The notes beneath the pieces were generated by a model. The model saw only the letters and a list, made by a program, of their open reading frames with translations. It had not been told where the DNA came from and did not search any database. Source: Streptomyces sp. 7-21 (GTDB lineage Bacteria > Actinomycetota > Actinomycetes > Streptomycetales > Streptomycetaceae). From it: a DNA stretch of 64,000 bases. Position 1 is the first letter of the stretch; each line of letters opens with the position of its first letter. This document shows positions 43,835 to 51,384 of the stretch, in pieces. The stretch is from the NCBI RefSeq assembly GCF_016741785.1, contig NZ_JAERRL010000004.1, positions 186,001 to 250,000 of the forward strand, written 5' to 3'. A program made the translations under genes and the position numbers.

Positions 43835-44874
43835 AGCACACCTCGCACGGTCAGCGCCTCGGCGATCTGCAGGGCGTTCAGGGCGGCGCCGATGCGGACG
43901 TTGTCCGCGACGATCCACAGCCAGAAGCCGCGCGGGTTGTCGGGGGAGACCCGCACCCGCCCGACGTGCACGGAGTTGGGGTCGCCGGCGGTGCGGGGGG
44001 TCGGGAAGGCGCCCAGTACCTCGCGGTCGTGGACGACCACCTCCTCGAGCCCGTCCAGGACGGCGACGAGCTCCTCGCGGTCGACGGGGGTGTGGCACTC
44101 GATCCAGGCGGCCTCGGAATGGGAGTTGACCACGGGCACCCGCACGCAGGTGGTCGTGACGTCCAGGTGCGGCAGGCCGAGGATCTTGCGCGACTCCTGG
44201 AGCATCTTGCGCTCCTCGAAGGTGAAGCCGTCATCCAGCTGCCGGTCGATGCTGGGGATGAGGTCAAAGCCGAGCGAGGGGGTGAAGACGCCGGAGACGC
44301 CTGGCCCGTCAGGGTCCTGGAGCACGGCCTGGGCCGACTCACGCAGCTCGTTGATACCGGAGTACCCGGCGCCCGAGGCGGCCTGGTACGTGCTGACGAC
44401 GGCCTGGCGTATGCCCCACCGCTCCTCGACGGGTTTCAGCAGCCGCACCAGCGGGATGGTGGAGCAGTTGGGGTTGGCGATGATGCCGCTGGCGGGGCGG
44501 GTGTCCAGTTCGTGGGCGTTGACCTGCGGCACCACCAGCGGGGTATCGGGGTCCATGCGGAACGCGCTGGTGTTGTCGATGACCAGGACGCCGTGCGCCG
44601 TGGCCTTGGGCACCCAGGTCTTGCTGACCGAGCCGCCGGCGGAGAAGAAGGCGACGTCGGCGCGGCTGAAGTCGAAGCCGTCAAGGTCGTGCACCGGGTA
44701 GTCGCGGCCCTCGACGGTGACCGTCCGGCCGGCCGAGCGGGCGGAGGCGACCAGGTGGAGGTCGCGGTAGCGGAAGCCGCGGTCCTGTATCAGCTGGAGC
44801 AGGGTGGTGCCGACGACTCCGGTGGCGCCGACGACGGCGACGCGCGGGGCAGCGGGGTCGGTGACGAGAGGCAT
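43831..44874 (-). CDS. Aspartate-semialdehyde dehydrogenase homologue of the operon
   Basis: A 347-aa NADPH-dependent dehydrogenase reducing aspartyl phosphate (or 3-methylaspartyl phosphate) to the semialdehyde. Rossmann start V-A-V-V-G-A-T-G-V-V-G. Catalytic Cys in N-P-N-C-S-T near residue 130. Other motifs are A-S-G-A-G-Y-S-G and the His of P-V-V-N-S-H-S-E near residue 245. All core motifs are present. A housekeeping asd should exist elsewhere, so this is probably a dedicated copy. A Shine-Dalgarno AGGGAA precedes the ATG, the gap to the transporter gene upstream is 89 nt, and the 3' end overlaps the kinase gene. Confidence 0.9.
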   Translation of the reverse strand: MPLVTDPAAPRVAVVGATGVVGTTLLQLIQDRGFRYRDLHLVASARSAGRTVTVEGRDYPVHDLDGFDFSRADVAFFSAGGSVSKTWVPKATAHGVLVIDNTSAFRMDPDTPLVVPQVNAHELDTRPASGIIANPNCSTIPLVRLLKPVEERWGIRQAVVSTYQAASGAGYSGINELRESAQAVLQDPDGPGVSGVFTPSLGFDLIPSIDRQLDDGFTFEERKMLQESRKILGLPHLDVTTTCVRVPVVNSHSEAAWIECHTPVDREELVAVLDGLEEVVVHDREVLGAFPTPRTAGDPNSVHVGRVRVSPDNPRGFWLWIVADNVRIGAALNALQIAEALTVRGVL

Positions 44875-44963
44875 GGCGGTTCCCTTCGTGACGGGCGGGC
44901 GTGACGTGGGCGGTGCCGCGGGGTTTTCCGGTGGACCGTGCGGGGGCCGGGGCGCCGGGCCCG

Positions 44964-45944
44964 TCAGACGGTGCTGCGGGCGCGCGGCGCGGCGGCGGCC
45001 GCCGGCTGCTCGGGCGGCTGCGGCGTGGTGACCGCGGGGGCGGCCGCCCGGCGCAGGAAGCGGGGGTGCCAGCCGAGGTTGATGCCGAGGCTGGCCGCGA
45101 CGATCAGCGGGATGCCCAGGGCCTGGACGAGGCTGACGCTGTGCCCGTAGACGGCCCAGTCGCAGACCATGGCGGCGGCCGGGTAGACGAAGGCCAGGAC
45201 GGCGATCTTCGAGGTCGGCAGCTTCTGGTAGGAGGAGTACATCAGCACGTACATCACGCCGGTGTGGATGAAGCCGAGACCGACGAGCCACAGCCAGCCG
45301 CTGCCGAAGCCGGACGCCTCCGCCAGCTGGGTGAAGGGCAGCAGCAGGGGGATGCCCAGCAGGACCTGCACCAGGGCGACGAGGTGGGGCTTCACGCCGG
45401 AGACGCGCTTGGTGATGATCGTGGACAGCCCGTAGAAGAGGGCGGCCAGCAGGGCGTATCCCACGCCGATCAGGTAGTCGCTGCCGCCGGACAGGTCGGA
45501 CGCGGAGACGCCTGAGACGAGGATCAGGCCGAGGAAGGCGACGACGAGCCAGCCGGCCTTGTGCGCGGTGATCCGGTCCTTGAACAGCAGGGCGCCGAGC
45601 AGGACCACGAAGAACGGCTGCGTGTGGTAGACGACCGTGGCGACCGAGATCGATGTCGAGTCGTAGGACTCGAACAGGAACGCCCAGTTGAAGACGATGA
45701 AGACGCCGCCGAGGGCCGCCAGGCCGAGCTTCTTGGGCGTGAAGCCGTGGTTCTTGAAGAAGCCGCGGACCAGGCAGTACAGCGCCAGGAACAGCGTGCC
45801 GAACACGCAGCGGAAGAAGACGACGTTGAAGGACGAGGCGCCGGACTCGACGACGAAGACGCCGAGGGTGCCGGACAGCAGCATGGCCGTGGTGAGTTCG
45901 ACGGCGCCGCGTGACTCGCGGGACGGCGCTTCGGTCGTGCTCAT
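44964..45944 (-). CDS. EamA/DMT-family exporter
   Basis: A 326-aa membrane protein with ten predicted helices in two EamA halves (first near residues 15-145, second near 160-300) and a Pro/Ala-rich cytoplasmic tail. DMT proteins such as RhtA and YdeD export threonine, homoserine or cysteine. In this operon it is the natural candidate for exporting a small amino-acid product and giving self-protection. A Shine-Dalgarno GGAGG precedes the ATG. Direction and substrate are inferred from family and context. Confidence 0.88.
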   Translation of the reverse strand: MSTTEAPSRESRGAVELTTAMLLSGTLGVFVVESGASSFNVVFFRCVFGTLFLALYCLVRGFFKNHGFTPKKLGLAALGGVFIVFNWAFLFESYDSTSISVATVVYHTQPFFVVLLGALLFKDRITAHKAGWLVVAFLGLILVSGVSASDLSGGSDYLIGVGYALLAALFYGLSTIITKRVSGVKPHLVALVQVLLGIPLLLPFTQLAEASGFGSGWLWLVGLGFIHTGVMYVLMYSSYQKLPTSKIAVLAFVYPAAAMVCDWAVYGHSVSLVQALGIPLIVAASLGINLGWHPRFLRRAAAPAVTTPQPPEQPAAAAAPRARSTV

Positions 45945-46026
45945 GACATAGCCTCCGGAAAACGGGGTGAGCGGGTCAGAGTTTCGGGATGTACGGGTGT
46001 ACGGGTGGCAGGGGTCGTGGGTGGCG

Positions 46027-46980
46027 TCAGTGGAGCGGCAGCGCGTAGTGCAGACCGCCGTCCGTCCACAGCGCGTTGGCGCCGCGCGGTACGCCGAGCG
46101 CCGATCCGGCGCCCAGGTGCCGGTCGTAGATGTCGCCGTAGGTGCCGACCGCGGCGATCACGCGCGCGGCCCAGTCCTCGTCCAGGCCCAGCGCCGGGCC
46201 GTGGGCGCCGGCCGCCGCCACCGCCGCCGCGTCGTGCTCGGCCGCGAACAGCAGGGACAGCACCCACCGGCAGATCCGGAACCAGGAGACGTCCGTGTCG
46301 CTGACGGCCATCGCCATCGGCTCCCGGGAGATCGTGGTCTCCAGCAGCGTGTGCGCCCCGGGGTCCGGCAGGCCCGCGCGCGCCCCGGCCAGCGCGATCC
46401 GGTCCAGGACGTAGGCGGCGCACTCGCCGGAGGCGTAGCCGGCCAGCGCCTCGTCCGGCGTGGCGTAGGCGACGGGCTCCACGCTGAGCCCGCGGGCACC
46501 GAACCAGGCGGCGAGGTTCGACGCGCTGGTCGTGCCCGTCTGGACGGCCAGCCGCTGGCCCGCCAGGTCCACCGGGCTGGCGAACCCGTCGGCCTCGCGG
46601 ACGAGGAAGCCCTCGCCGTCGTAGCAGGTCACGCCGGCGAACAGCACCGGCTCATGCGCCTCGCGCCCTAACGTCCAGGTCAGGTTGGACGTCACCAGGT
46701 CGGCCTCCCCGGCCCGCAGCCGCGCCAGGCGGTCGGCCGGGTCCGTCGGCAGCCAGGTGACGGCCTCCGCGTCGCCGGTGGCCGCCGCGGCGACGGCCCG
46801 GGCGATGTCGGCGTCCAGGCCCTCCCAGCGGCCGTCGGGGCCGGGCAGCGACAGCCCGCGTATCCCGCGGCTGACGACGGCCCGCACGGAGCCGGTTGCG
46901 CGTACCCGGGACAGCACCGGACCGGCGGCGGCCAGGGGTGTGGCGGTCCTGGTGGTCCTGGTGGTGATCGCGGCGTTCAT
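46027..46980 (-). CDS. Periplasmic-binding-protein-like (SBP family 3) protein without signal peptide
   Basis: A 317-aa protein with the bilobal amino-acid-binding fold, closest to the AapJ-type family 3 solute-binding proteins: L-D-A-D-I-A-R-A-V-A-A-A near residue 60, T-S-N-L-T-W-T-L-G-R near residue 100, Y-D-G-E-G-F-L-V near residue 120 and A-V-Q-T-G-T-T-S near residue 145. Its N-terminus is Thr/Arg-rich with no hydrophobic core and no lipobox Cys, and it is translationally coupled (ATGA) to the mutase gene. It is therefore probably cytoplasmic, and no ABC permease is nearby. It could be an enzyme on this fold (as in cyclohexadienyl dehydratases) or a ligand carrier. Function unknown. Confidence 0.78.
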   Translation of the reverse strand: MNAAITTRTTRTATPLAAAGPVLSRVRATGSVRAVVSRGIRGLSLPGPDGRWEGLDADIARAVAAAATGDAEAVTWLPTDPADRLARLRAGEADLVTSNLTWTLGREAHEPVLFAGVTCYDGEGFLVREADGFASPVDLAGQRLAVQTGTTSASNLAAWFGARGLSVEPVAYATPDEALAGYASGECAAYVLDRIALAGARAGLPDPGAHTLLETTISREPMAMAVSDTDVSWFRICRWVLSLLFAAEHDAAAVAAAGAHGPALGLDEDWAARVIAAVGTYGDIYDRHLGAGSALGVPRGANALWTDGGLHYALPLH

Positions 46981-48311
46981 CGCAGTCCCTTCAGCACCGA
47001 GCCGGCCAGCTGCTCGCGGTCGAACCGGCGCTCGTTGTAGCTGAGCATGTCGATCAGTGACCGCGCCGTGACGGTCCCGGCCGTGCCCGTGCCGCCTGCG
47101 ACGGGCATCGCCCCCGGGTCGGACCAGCGCAGTGTGCCGCCGGGTTCGACGCTGGCGCGCGAGCGGTTGGCGTTGTCGCGGTGCAGGCAGTACGGCACGT
47201 CCAGGTGGCCGTGGGCGAAGGCGGCCACCAGGGCGGACCCCACGTCGTCCCCGAACTCCAGCGTCGACCTGATCAGCGTCGCCGCCTCCTCGTAGATGCC
47301 GGTGGACGGCACGCCGGCCACGGTCCCGCCCGCGCGGGCCTCGTCCTCGGCGACGGCGGCGGCGAACTCGAGGGCGTCCACGTTCTCGGCGATGGTGGGG
47401 ATGCGGTGGGCCTCGACCGCCGTCTTGACGATCAGCCGCTCCGTGCCGCTGCGGACGGCCAGGCGCGCGCTGTCCTCCAGCATCCGGAAGGCCCCGACCG
47501 AGGTGCGGGGGTAGACACCCATGTACGTGTAGAGAACGACGTGCCAGTCCATGTCGCCCAGCCACTCGCTGGCCAGCCGCCGCAGCGCGGCCAGTGCCTC
47601 CATGTCCTGGTCCGGGTGCGTCTGCTGGGCGTAGCTCAGGGAGATGCTGCGCACGCCGTGTTCCCGGAAGAACATCCCCTCCAGGATGCTCAGCGCCACC
47701 AGCAGGCCCGGCGGGCACAGCTGGCCCAGCATGCAGCCGCCGAAGCTCTCCAGGTGCACCGTCTCGGGGACGTCGGCCAGGATGCGGCAGCACTCCTCCC
47801 ACGCCTCGGTGGCGTCCGGCAGCGGCACCCGGCTGTACGGCAGGCAGTAGGAGACGGGGCCGCCCTCGGTGGCGTCGGCGCCCGCGGCCACGAGCGTGGC
47901 GAACAGCTGCTGCGGCAGGGCTGAGCCGTGCCGGAACTGCACCGGGAAGTCCTCGCCGGCCAGGCCGGCGAGCAGCTGCCGCGTGGTCTCCTCGCCGTGC
48001 GCGACGACCGGGAAGCCGTTGAGGTCGGCGCCCTCACGCAGCGCCATGCGCGCGGACCTGTGGTCGTTGACGCGGGTGTAGCTGTCGACCGTGACGGTGC
48101 CGACAGCCGTGCCGCGCGCCGCGCGGACGGCGGCGAGACCCTCGCGCATGATCCCGGGATCGCCGAACCCCATGCGGGGCTGGACGACGAGCTGGCCCTG
48201 TGCGTGCGCCTTCCGGACGAAGCGGGAGAAGCGGCCCTGCGGTGGCTGCGCCGGTTGGGGTATGCCGTGCGCCGGAGGCGCCGCCGCAGTCCTCGGCACG
48301 CTTGTCATCAC
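46977..48311 (-). CDS. Glutamate (methylaspartate) mutase epsilon-type subunit
   Basis: A 444-aa catalytic subunit of adenosylcobalamin-dependent glutamate mutase, which rearranges L-glutamate to (2S,3S)-3-methylaspartate. The TIM-barrel family shows Q-P-R-M-G-F-G near residue 44, H-G-E-E-T-T-R-Q near residue 105, F-R-H-G-S near residue 125, S-Y-A-Q-Q-T-H-P near residue 227 and V-K-T-A-V-E-A-H near residue 297. It is slightly shorter than the clostridial enzyme (about 483 aa), as in secondary-metabolite versions (friulimicin, vicenistatin). Its start overlaps the end of the B12-subunit gene by 4 nt. A PLP, NRPS or PKS partner is absent. Confidence 0.88.
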   Translation of the reverse strand: MMTSVPRTAAAPPAHGIPQPAQPPQGRFSRFVRKAHAQGQLVVQPRMGFGDPGIMREGLAAVRAARGTAVGTVTVDSYTRVNDHRSARMALREGADLNGFPVVAHGEETTRQLLAGLAGEDFPVQFRHGSALPQQLFATLVAAGADATEGGPVSYCLPYSRVPLPDATEAWEECCRILADVPETVHLESFGGCMLGQLCPPGLLVALSILEGMFFREHGVRSISLSYAQQTHPDQDMEALAALRRLASEWLGDMDWHVVLYTYMGVYPRTSVGAFRMLEDSARLAVRSGTERLIVKTAVEAHRIPTIAENVDALEFAAAVAEDEARAGGTVAGVPSTGIYEEAATLIRSTLEFGDDVGSALVAAFAHGHLDVPYCLHRDNANRSRASVEPGGTLRWSDPGAMPVAGGTGTAGTVTARSLIDMLSYNERRFDREQLAGSVLKGLR

Positions 48312-48778
48312 GCGCCTCCTTTCGCGGTGAGCTGGCGGGGGGCAGGGGCGGAATTCTCGAGCGCGCCGAGAAAAGAATCGAACTCGGCGAGACCGGCGTC
48401 GGATTCGAAGGCCGCATCAAAGCCAGCCTCGACGAGGCTGGCGGCGAACTGGGCGTTGTCCGCGCCCTTCGTGCTGAGTTTTCCTCCGATGACGACACGC
48501 ATGCCGGAGAGATTCGGGTGATTCCTGATCTTGCGGATGAGGCGCAGGCCGTCCAGGTGACCGTGGCCGTTGACGGTGCTCACGACCAGGACGTCTGGGC
48601 GGAGGCGGAGGCACTCCTCGATGATCACGTCGTCGGGCACGCACGCGCCGAGATTGAACACTTCGCCTCCGCGCTCTTCGAGTAAGAGCTGGAGAAAGAC
48701 CAGATTCCACATGTGGGCGTCGGAAGAAACACTGGTGACAATGAAGCGCCCCATCGCGGGCCGCGTAATCTCGTCCAT
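48308..48778 (-). CDS. Glutamate mutase sigma-type B12-binding subunit
   Basis: A 156-aa cobalamin-binding Rossmann protein that pairs with the epsilon-type subunit. The base-off B12 motif reads S-S-D-A-H-M-W-N near residue 20, keeping D-x-H with the cobalt-ligating His but with Asn where DxHxxG has Gly. S-T-V-N-G-H-G-H (family S-x-L) and G-G-K-L-S (family G-G) line the nucleotide tail. It is about 20 residues longer than clostridial GlmS. First gene of the operon. The ATG nearest the GGACGGA is used; another Met eight codons later is possible. Confidence 0.9.
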   Translation of the reverse strand: MDEITRPAMGRFIVTSVSSDAHMWNLVFLQLLLEERGGEVFNLGACVPDDVIIEECLRLRPDVLVVSTVNGHGHLDGLRLIRKIRNHPNLSGMRVVIGGKLSTKGADNAQFAASLVEAGFDAAFESDAGLAEFDSFLGALENSAPAPRQLTAKGGA

Positions 48779-48805
48779 CGTTCCGTCCGTGGTCGTGCGG
48801 GGCTT

Positions 48806-48822
48806 TGACGTCTAAGACGTTA
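48806..48822. promoter_or_regulatory. 17-bp palindromic operator before the methylaspartate operon
   Basis: TGACGTCT-a-AGACGTTA: a dyad with one central base and only one mismatched pair, 28-44 nt before the first start codon. It also fits the loose T-N11-A LysR box. It is the only strong dyad in this gap. A clear -35/-10 pair is not visible. Confidence 0.65.
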
Positions 48823-48957
48823 GATGCCGCGCCACGGCCGGGTCTACAAACGCCTAGGGAAGGAAAATGATGGCCCCATCGGCATTCCCGATCGCGCAGG
48901 TCAGCGGCGTGGGAAAGGCCCGGGAACGGCGAGGGAGCGGGCCGCAGCGGGGCCGGT

Positions 48958-49437
48958 TCAGCGGCCGGGGCGGGTCAGCCGGGCCAGGTAGGCGTCGACG
49001 GTCTGGAGACGGCCGGCGGGAAGGGGTGTGGTCAGGTCCCACCAGTGGACGGCGTCGATCTCGTTCCCGGCCGCGAAGTTCCCGCCGGGGGCCGCCTGTT
49101 CGGCCGTGTAGACGGCGCCCCTGATCGTCGGGCGGCCGGGGAGGGCCGTGGTGGCGAAGCCGGTGAAGCGGAGCGCGGCCGGCGGCACGGTCTCCGCGGT
49201 CTCCTCCCGCAGTTCGCGGGCGGCGGCCTGGCGCGGTGTCTCGCCGGGGTCGATCCCGCCGCCGGGCAGTTCCCAGCAGCCGCGGTCCCTGACGTGCACG
49301 AACAGCACGCGCTCTTCGTGCCAGAGCGCCACCAGCACGTAGCCCACGGGCGGGTCGTCGAACCGCGTCTCCTCGGGCAGCCGGGCGAAGTCCAGCAGCC
49401 TCATCCCCAGCGGTCCCGTCGCGAGCGGCTCGGCCAT
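48958..49437 (-). CDS. Nudix hydrolase
   Basis: A 159-aa Nudix-fold pyrophosphohydrolase. The Nudix box lies at about residues 60-82: G-G-I-D-P-G-E-T-P-R-Q-A-A-A-R-E-L-R-E-E, so the catalytic R-E-L-x-E-E core is intact, but the Gly that normally follows (E-E-x-G) is Ala. Substrate (nucleoside diphosphate derivative) cannot be read from sequence. A TACCCT box (49445-49450, minus strand) is exactly 7 nt before the ATG, so the mRNA is probably leaderless. It lies downstream of the methylaspartate operon promoter but reads away from it, and is probably unrelated. Confidence 0.88.
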   Translation of the reverse strand: MAEPLATGPLGMRLLDFARLPEETRFDDPPVGYVLVALWHEERVLFVHVRDRGCWELPGGGIDPGETPRQAAARELREETAETVPPAALRFTGFATTALPGRPTIRGAVYTAEQAAPGGNFAAGNEIDAVHWWDLTTPLPAGRLQTVDAYLARLTRPGR

Positions 49438-49505
49438 GCCCGCCAGGGTACGGCAGCGCGGGCGGCGTCACGCGCGGGTCATCTCCGCTGGCGATCATGC
49501 GGCGC

Positions 49506-50024
49506 ATGACGTACCACAACTCACCGCCCCGGCCCGGGATGAGGCAGCCCTCTCCGTCCGTTCCCCGGCCGCAGCCGGGGCCCCGGCCGATGCCGCTGCC
49601 GGAGGTCGACTCGCTGCGCCGGACGCTCGCCGTGCTCATCGATCTCGGCGTCGCCGGACTCGGGGGCGCGGCCCTCGCGTTCCAGAGCGCCGGCGAGATG
49701 GGGACCGGGACGTACTGGGCCGCGCTGATCGGCTGCCTGCTCGGGGTCTCGTTCGCCAACCAGGTGCTGCTGACCTGGGCGACGCGGGTGAGCATCGGCA
49801 AGTTCGTGCTCCGGCTGCGCGTCGTGCGGGACCCCGGCGGCGACTGGATACCGCCGCACGGCTTCGCACGCGCCGGGTTCTGGCGGCTGGTGCAGCGCTG
49901 GCTGCTGGGCCTGTGCTACCTGCCGATCGAGACCGTGCTCCTCCTCCTCGAGGCCGACGGAGACCCCGAGGACGCCTGCCAGGTCCGGCTCATCCGCCGC
50001 CGTGACCTGCTCGCGGCCGGCTGA
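49506..50024 (+). CDS. RDD-family membrane protein
   Basis: A 172-aa membrane protein. It has a Pro-rich N-terminal 30 residues, then the RDD-domain pattern: R-R-T-L-A-V-L-I-D-L near residue 38 (Arg and Asp of the name), two hydrophobic helices, and V-S-I-G-K-F-V-L-R-L-R-V-V near residue 95 with a final helix pair. RDD proteins are of unknown or transport-related function. An ATG three codons earlier is possible; the second is preferred on weak grounds. The next features are a GC-rich hairpin and the lacI gene. Confidence 0.82.
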   Translation: MTYHNSPPRPGMRQPSPSVPRPQPGPRPMPLPEVDSLRRTLAVLIDLGVAGLGGAALAFQSAGEMGTGTYWAALIGCLLGVSFANQVLLTWATRVSIGKFVLRLRVVRDPGGDWIPPHGFARAGFWRLVQRWLLGLCYLPIETVLLLLEADGDPEDACQVRLIRRRDLLAAG

Positions 50025-50029
50025 CGCGG

Positions 50030-50079
50030 GGCCGCCGCCGTGCCCCGGCCGGGGCGAGCGGGGGGGCGGGGCGGCGGCC
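50030..50079. terminator. GC-rich nested hairpin between RDD and lacI genes
   Basis: Outer 10-bp arms (GGCCGCCGCC with GGCGGCGGCC) enclose a palindromic GCCCCGGCCGGGGC. A plausible terminator for the RDD gene; the region from 50080 to 50206 shows nothing else I can name. Confidence 0.5.
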
Positions 50080-50206
50080 GGGCCCGGAGAGCTGGCGGCG
50101 CGGGCTGACGAACCGTCAGAATGCGCTCCCCGCGGTCGTCAGCGCCGGATGTCCGCCGTTGTCAGTGGCGGCCGTGAGTGAGGGACATGCCCAGCAGCGG
50201 CGGGCG

Positions 50207-51283
50207 TCAGGAGCGGCCCGGGGGCGGCGGCGCCGTGGAGGCGCGGCGGGTGAGCGTGGCGCGGATGGTGTGCGTGCCGGTCGGGGACGGGGTCTCCCGC
50301 CCCAGAGCGAGGCGGGCGGCCAGGGCGCCGGCCTCGGCCAGCGGCAGCGACATCGTCGTCAGCGCCGGCGCGGCGTCGGCGGCGAACGGCAGGTCGTCGA
50401 AGCCGGTGACCGACACGTCCTCGGGGATCCGCAGCCCGCGTTCCCGCAGGGCGGCGCAGACGCCGAGGGCGACGGTGTCGTTGGCGGCGACGATCGCGGT
50501 CAGCCCGGGCTCGCGCTCCAGCAGCCGCAGCGTGCCCTCGTAGCCGGAGGCGCGGTCGTAGCGGCCGAAGACGGTGAGCCGCTCGGCGTCGCCCGCCAGC
50601 CCGGCCTCCGCCAGCGCCTGGCGGTGGCCCTCCAGGCGGTGGCGGGTCGTGGTGCGGTTGGCGGGGCCTGCCAGGTAGGCGAGGCGGCGGTGGCCGAGGC
50701 CGATGAGGTGCGCGGTCAGCTCCCGGGCGCCGCCGCGGTTATCGAAGGTGATGGCCAGCGGCGGCGGCGTGCCGTCGTGCTCCTGCGAGGGCGGCAGCGG
50801 CGGCCTGCCGCAGAGCACCACCCGCGCGCCCGAGGCCGCCAGGCGGCGCAGCCGGGTGGCGAGGGCGGCCGTGTGGCCGGCGTCCTCCAGGGCGCCGCCG
50901 GTGAGGACGACGGCGGCGGCGCGCTGCCGTTGCAGCAGGGTGAGGTAGGTGAGTTCGCGTTCCGGGGAGCCGACCGTGTTGCACACCACGGCCAGCTTGC
51001 CGCCGGGCCCGGGGGTGTCCGGCGCGAGCTCGGACTGGACGGCGCTGGCCATGATCCCGAAGAACGGGTCGGCGATGTCGTTGACCAGCACGCCGACCAG
51101 ATCGGAGGAGGCGGCGGCCAGGGCGCTGGCCGGGCCGTTGACGACGTACTCCAGTTCCTCGACGGCGCGCAGCACCCGTGTCTTCGTGGCTTCTGCCACC
51201 GGGTAGTTGCCGTTCAGCACGCGGGAGACCGTTGCCGCCGACACCCCCGCGCGCGCCGCCACGTCTGCCAGCGTCACCGACAT
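50207..51283 (-). CDS. LacI-family repressor
   Basis: A 358-aa regulator. The LacI helix-turn-helix with hinge is at residues 1-58 (V-T-L-A-D-V-A-A-R-A-G-V-S-A-A-T-V-S-R-V-L-N). The sugar-binding core shows V-N-D-I-A-D-P-F-F near residue 70, V-A-A-N-D-T-V-A-L-G near residue 265 and V-S-V-T-G-F-D-D near residue 290. It is divergent from a three-gene sugar catabolic operon, and a LacI-type palindrome lies in the gap, so it most likely represses that operon. The start is the Met of M-S-V-T-L, ten codons after a first possible Met, the normal family start. Confidence 0.9.
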   Translation of the reverse strand: MSVTLADVAARAGVSAATVSRVLNGNYPVAEATKTRVLRAVEELEYVVNGPASALAAASSDLVGVLVNDIADPFFGIMASAVQSELAPDTPGPGGKLAVVCNTVGSPERELTYLTLLQRQRAAAVVLTGGALEDAGHTAALATRLRRLAASGARVVLCGRPPLPPSQEHDGTPPPLAITFDNRGGARELTAHLIGLGHRRLAYLAGPANRTTTRHRLEGHRQALAEAGLAGDAERLTVFGRYDRASGYEGTLRLLEREPGLTAIVAANDTVALGVCAALRERGLRIPEDVSVTGFDDLPFAADAAPALTTMSLPLAEAGALAARLALGRETPSPTGTHTIRATLTRRASTAPPPPGRS

Positions 51284-51356
51284 GTTCCGACCGCCATGTT
51301 TTTCCGTTCCCACTTGTCCAAGCAGCTGTGGAGAGGTTAGCTTCTCCTGCGATAGA

Positions 51357-51364
51357 AAGCGCTT
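51357..51364. promoter_or_regulatory. LacI-type operator core
   Basis: A perfect AAGCGCTT palindrome within GAAAGCGCTTAC, the CG-centred symmetry typical of LacI-family sites, 20 nt upstream of the oxidoreductase start. Confidence 0.65.
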
Positions 51365-51384
51365 ACCAAGGAGGAAGAGCGGGG

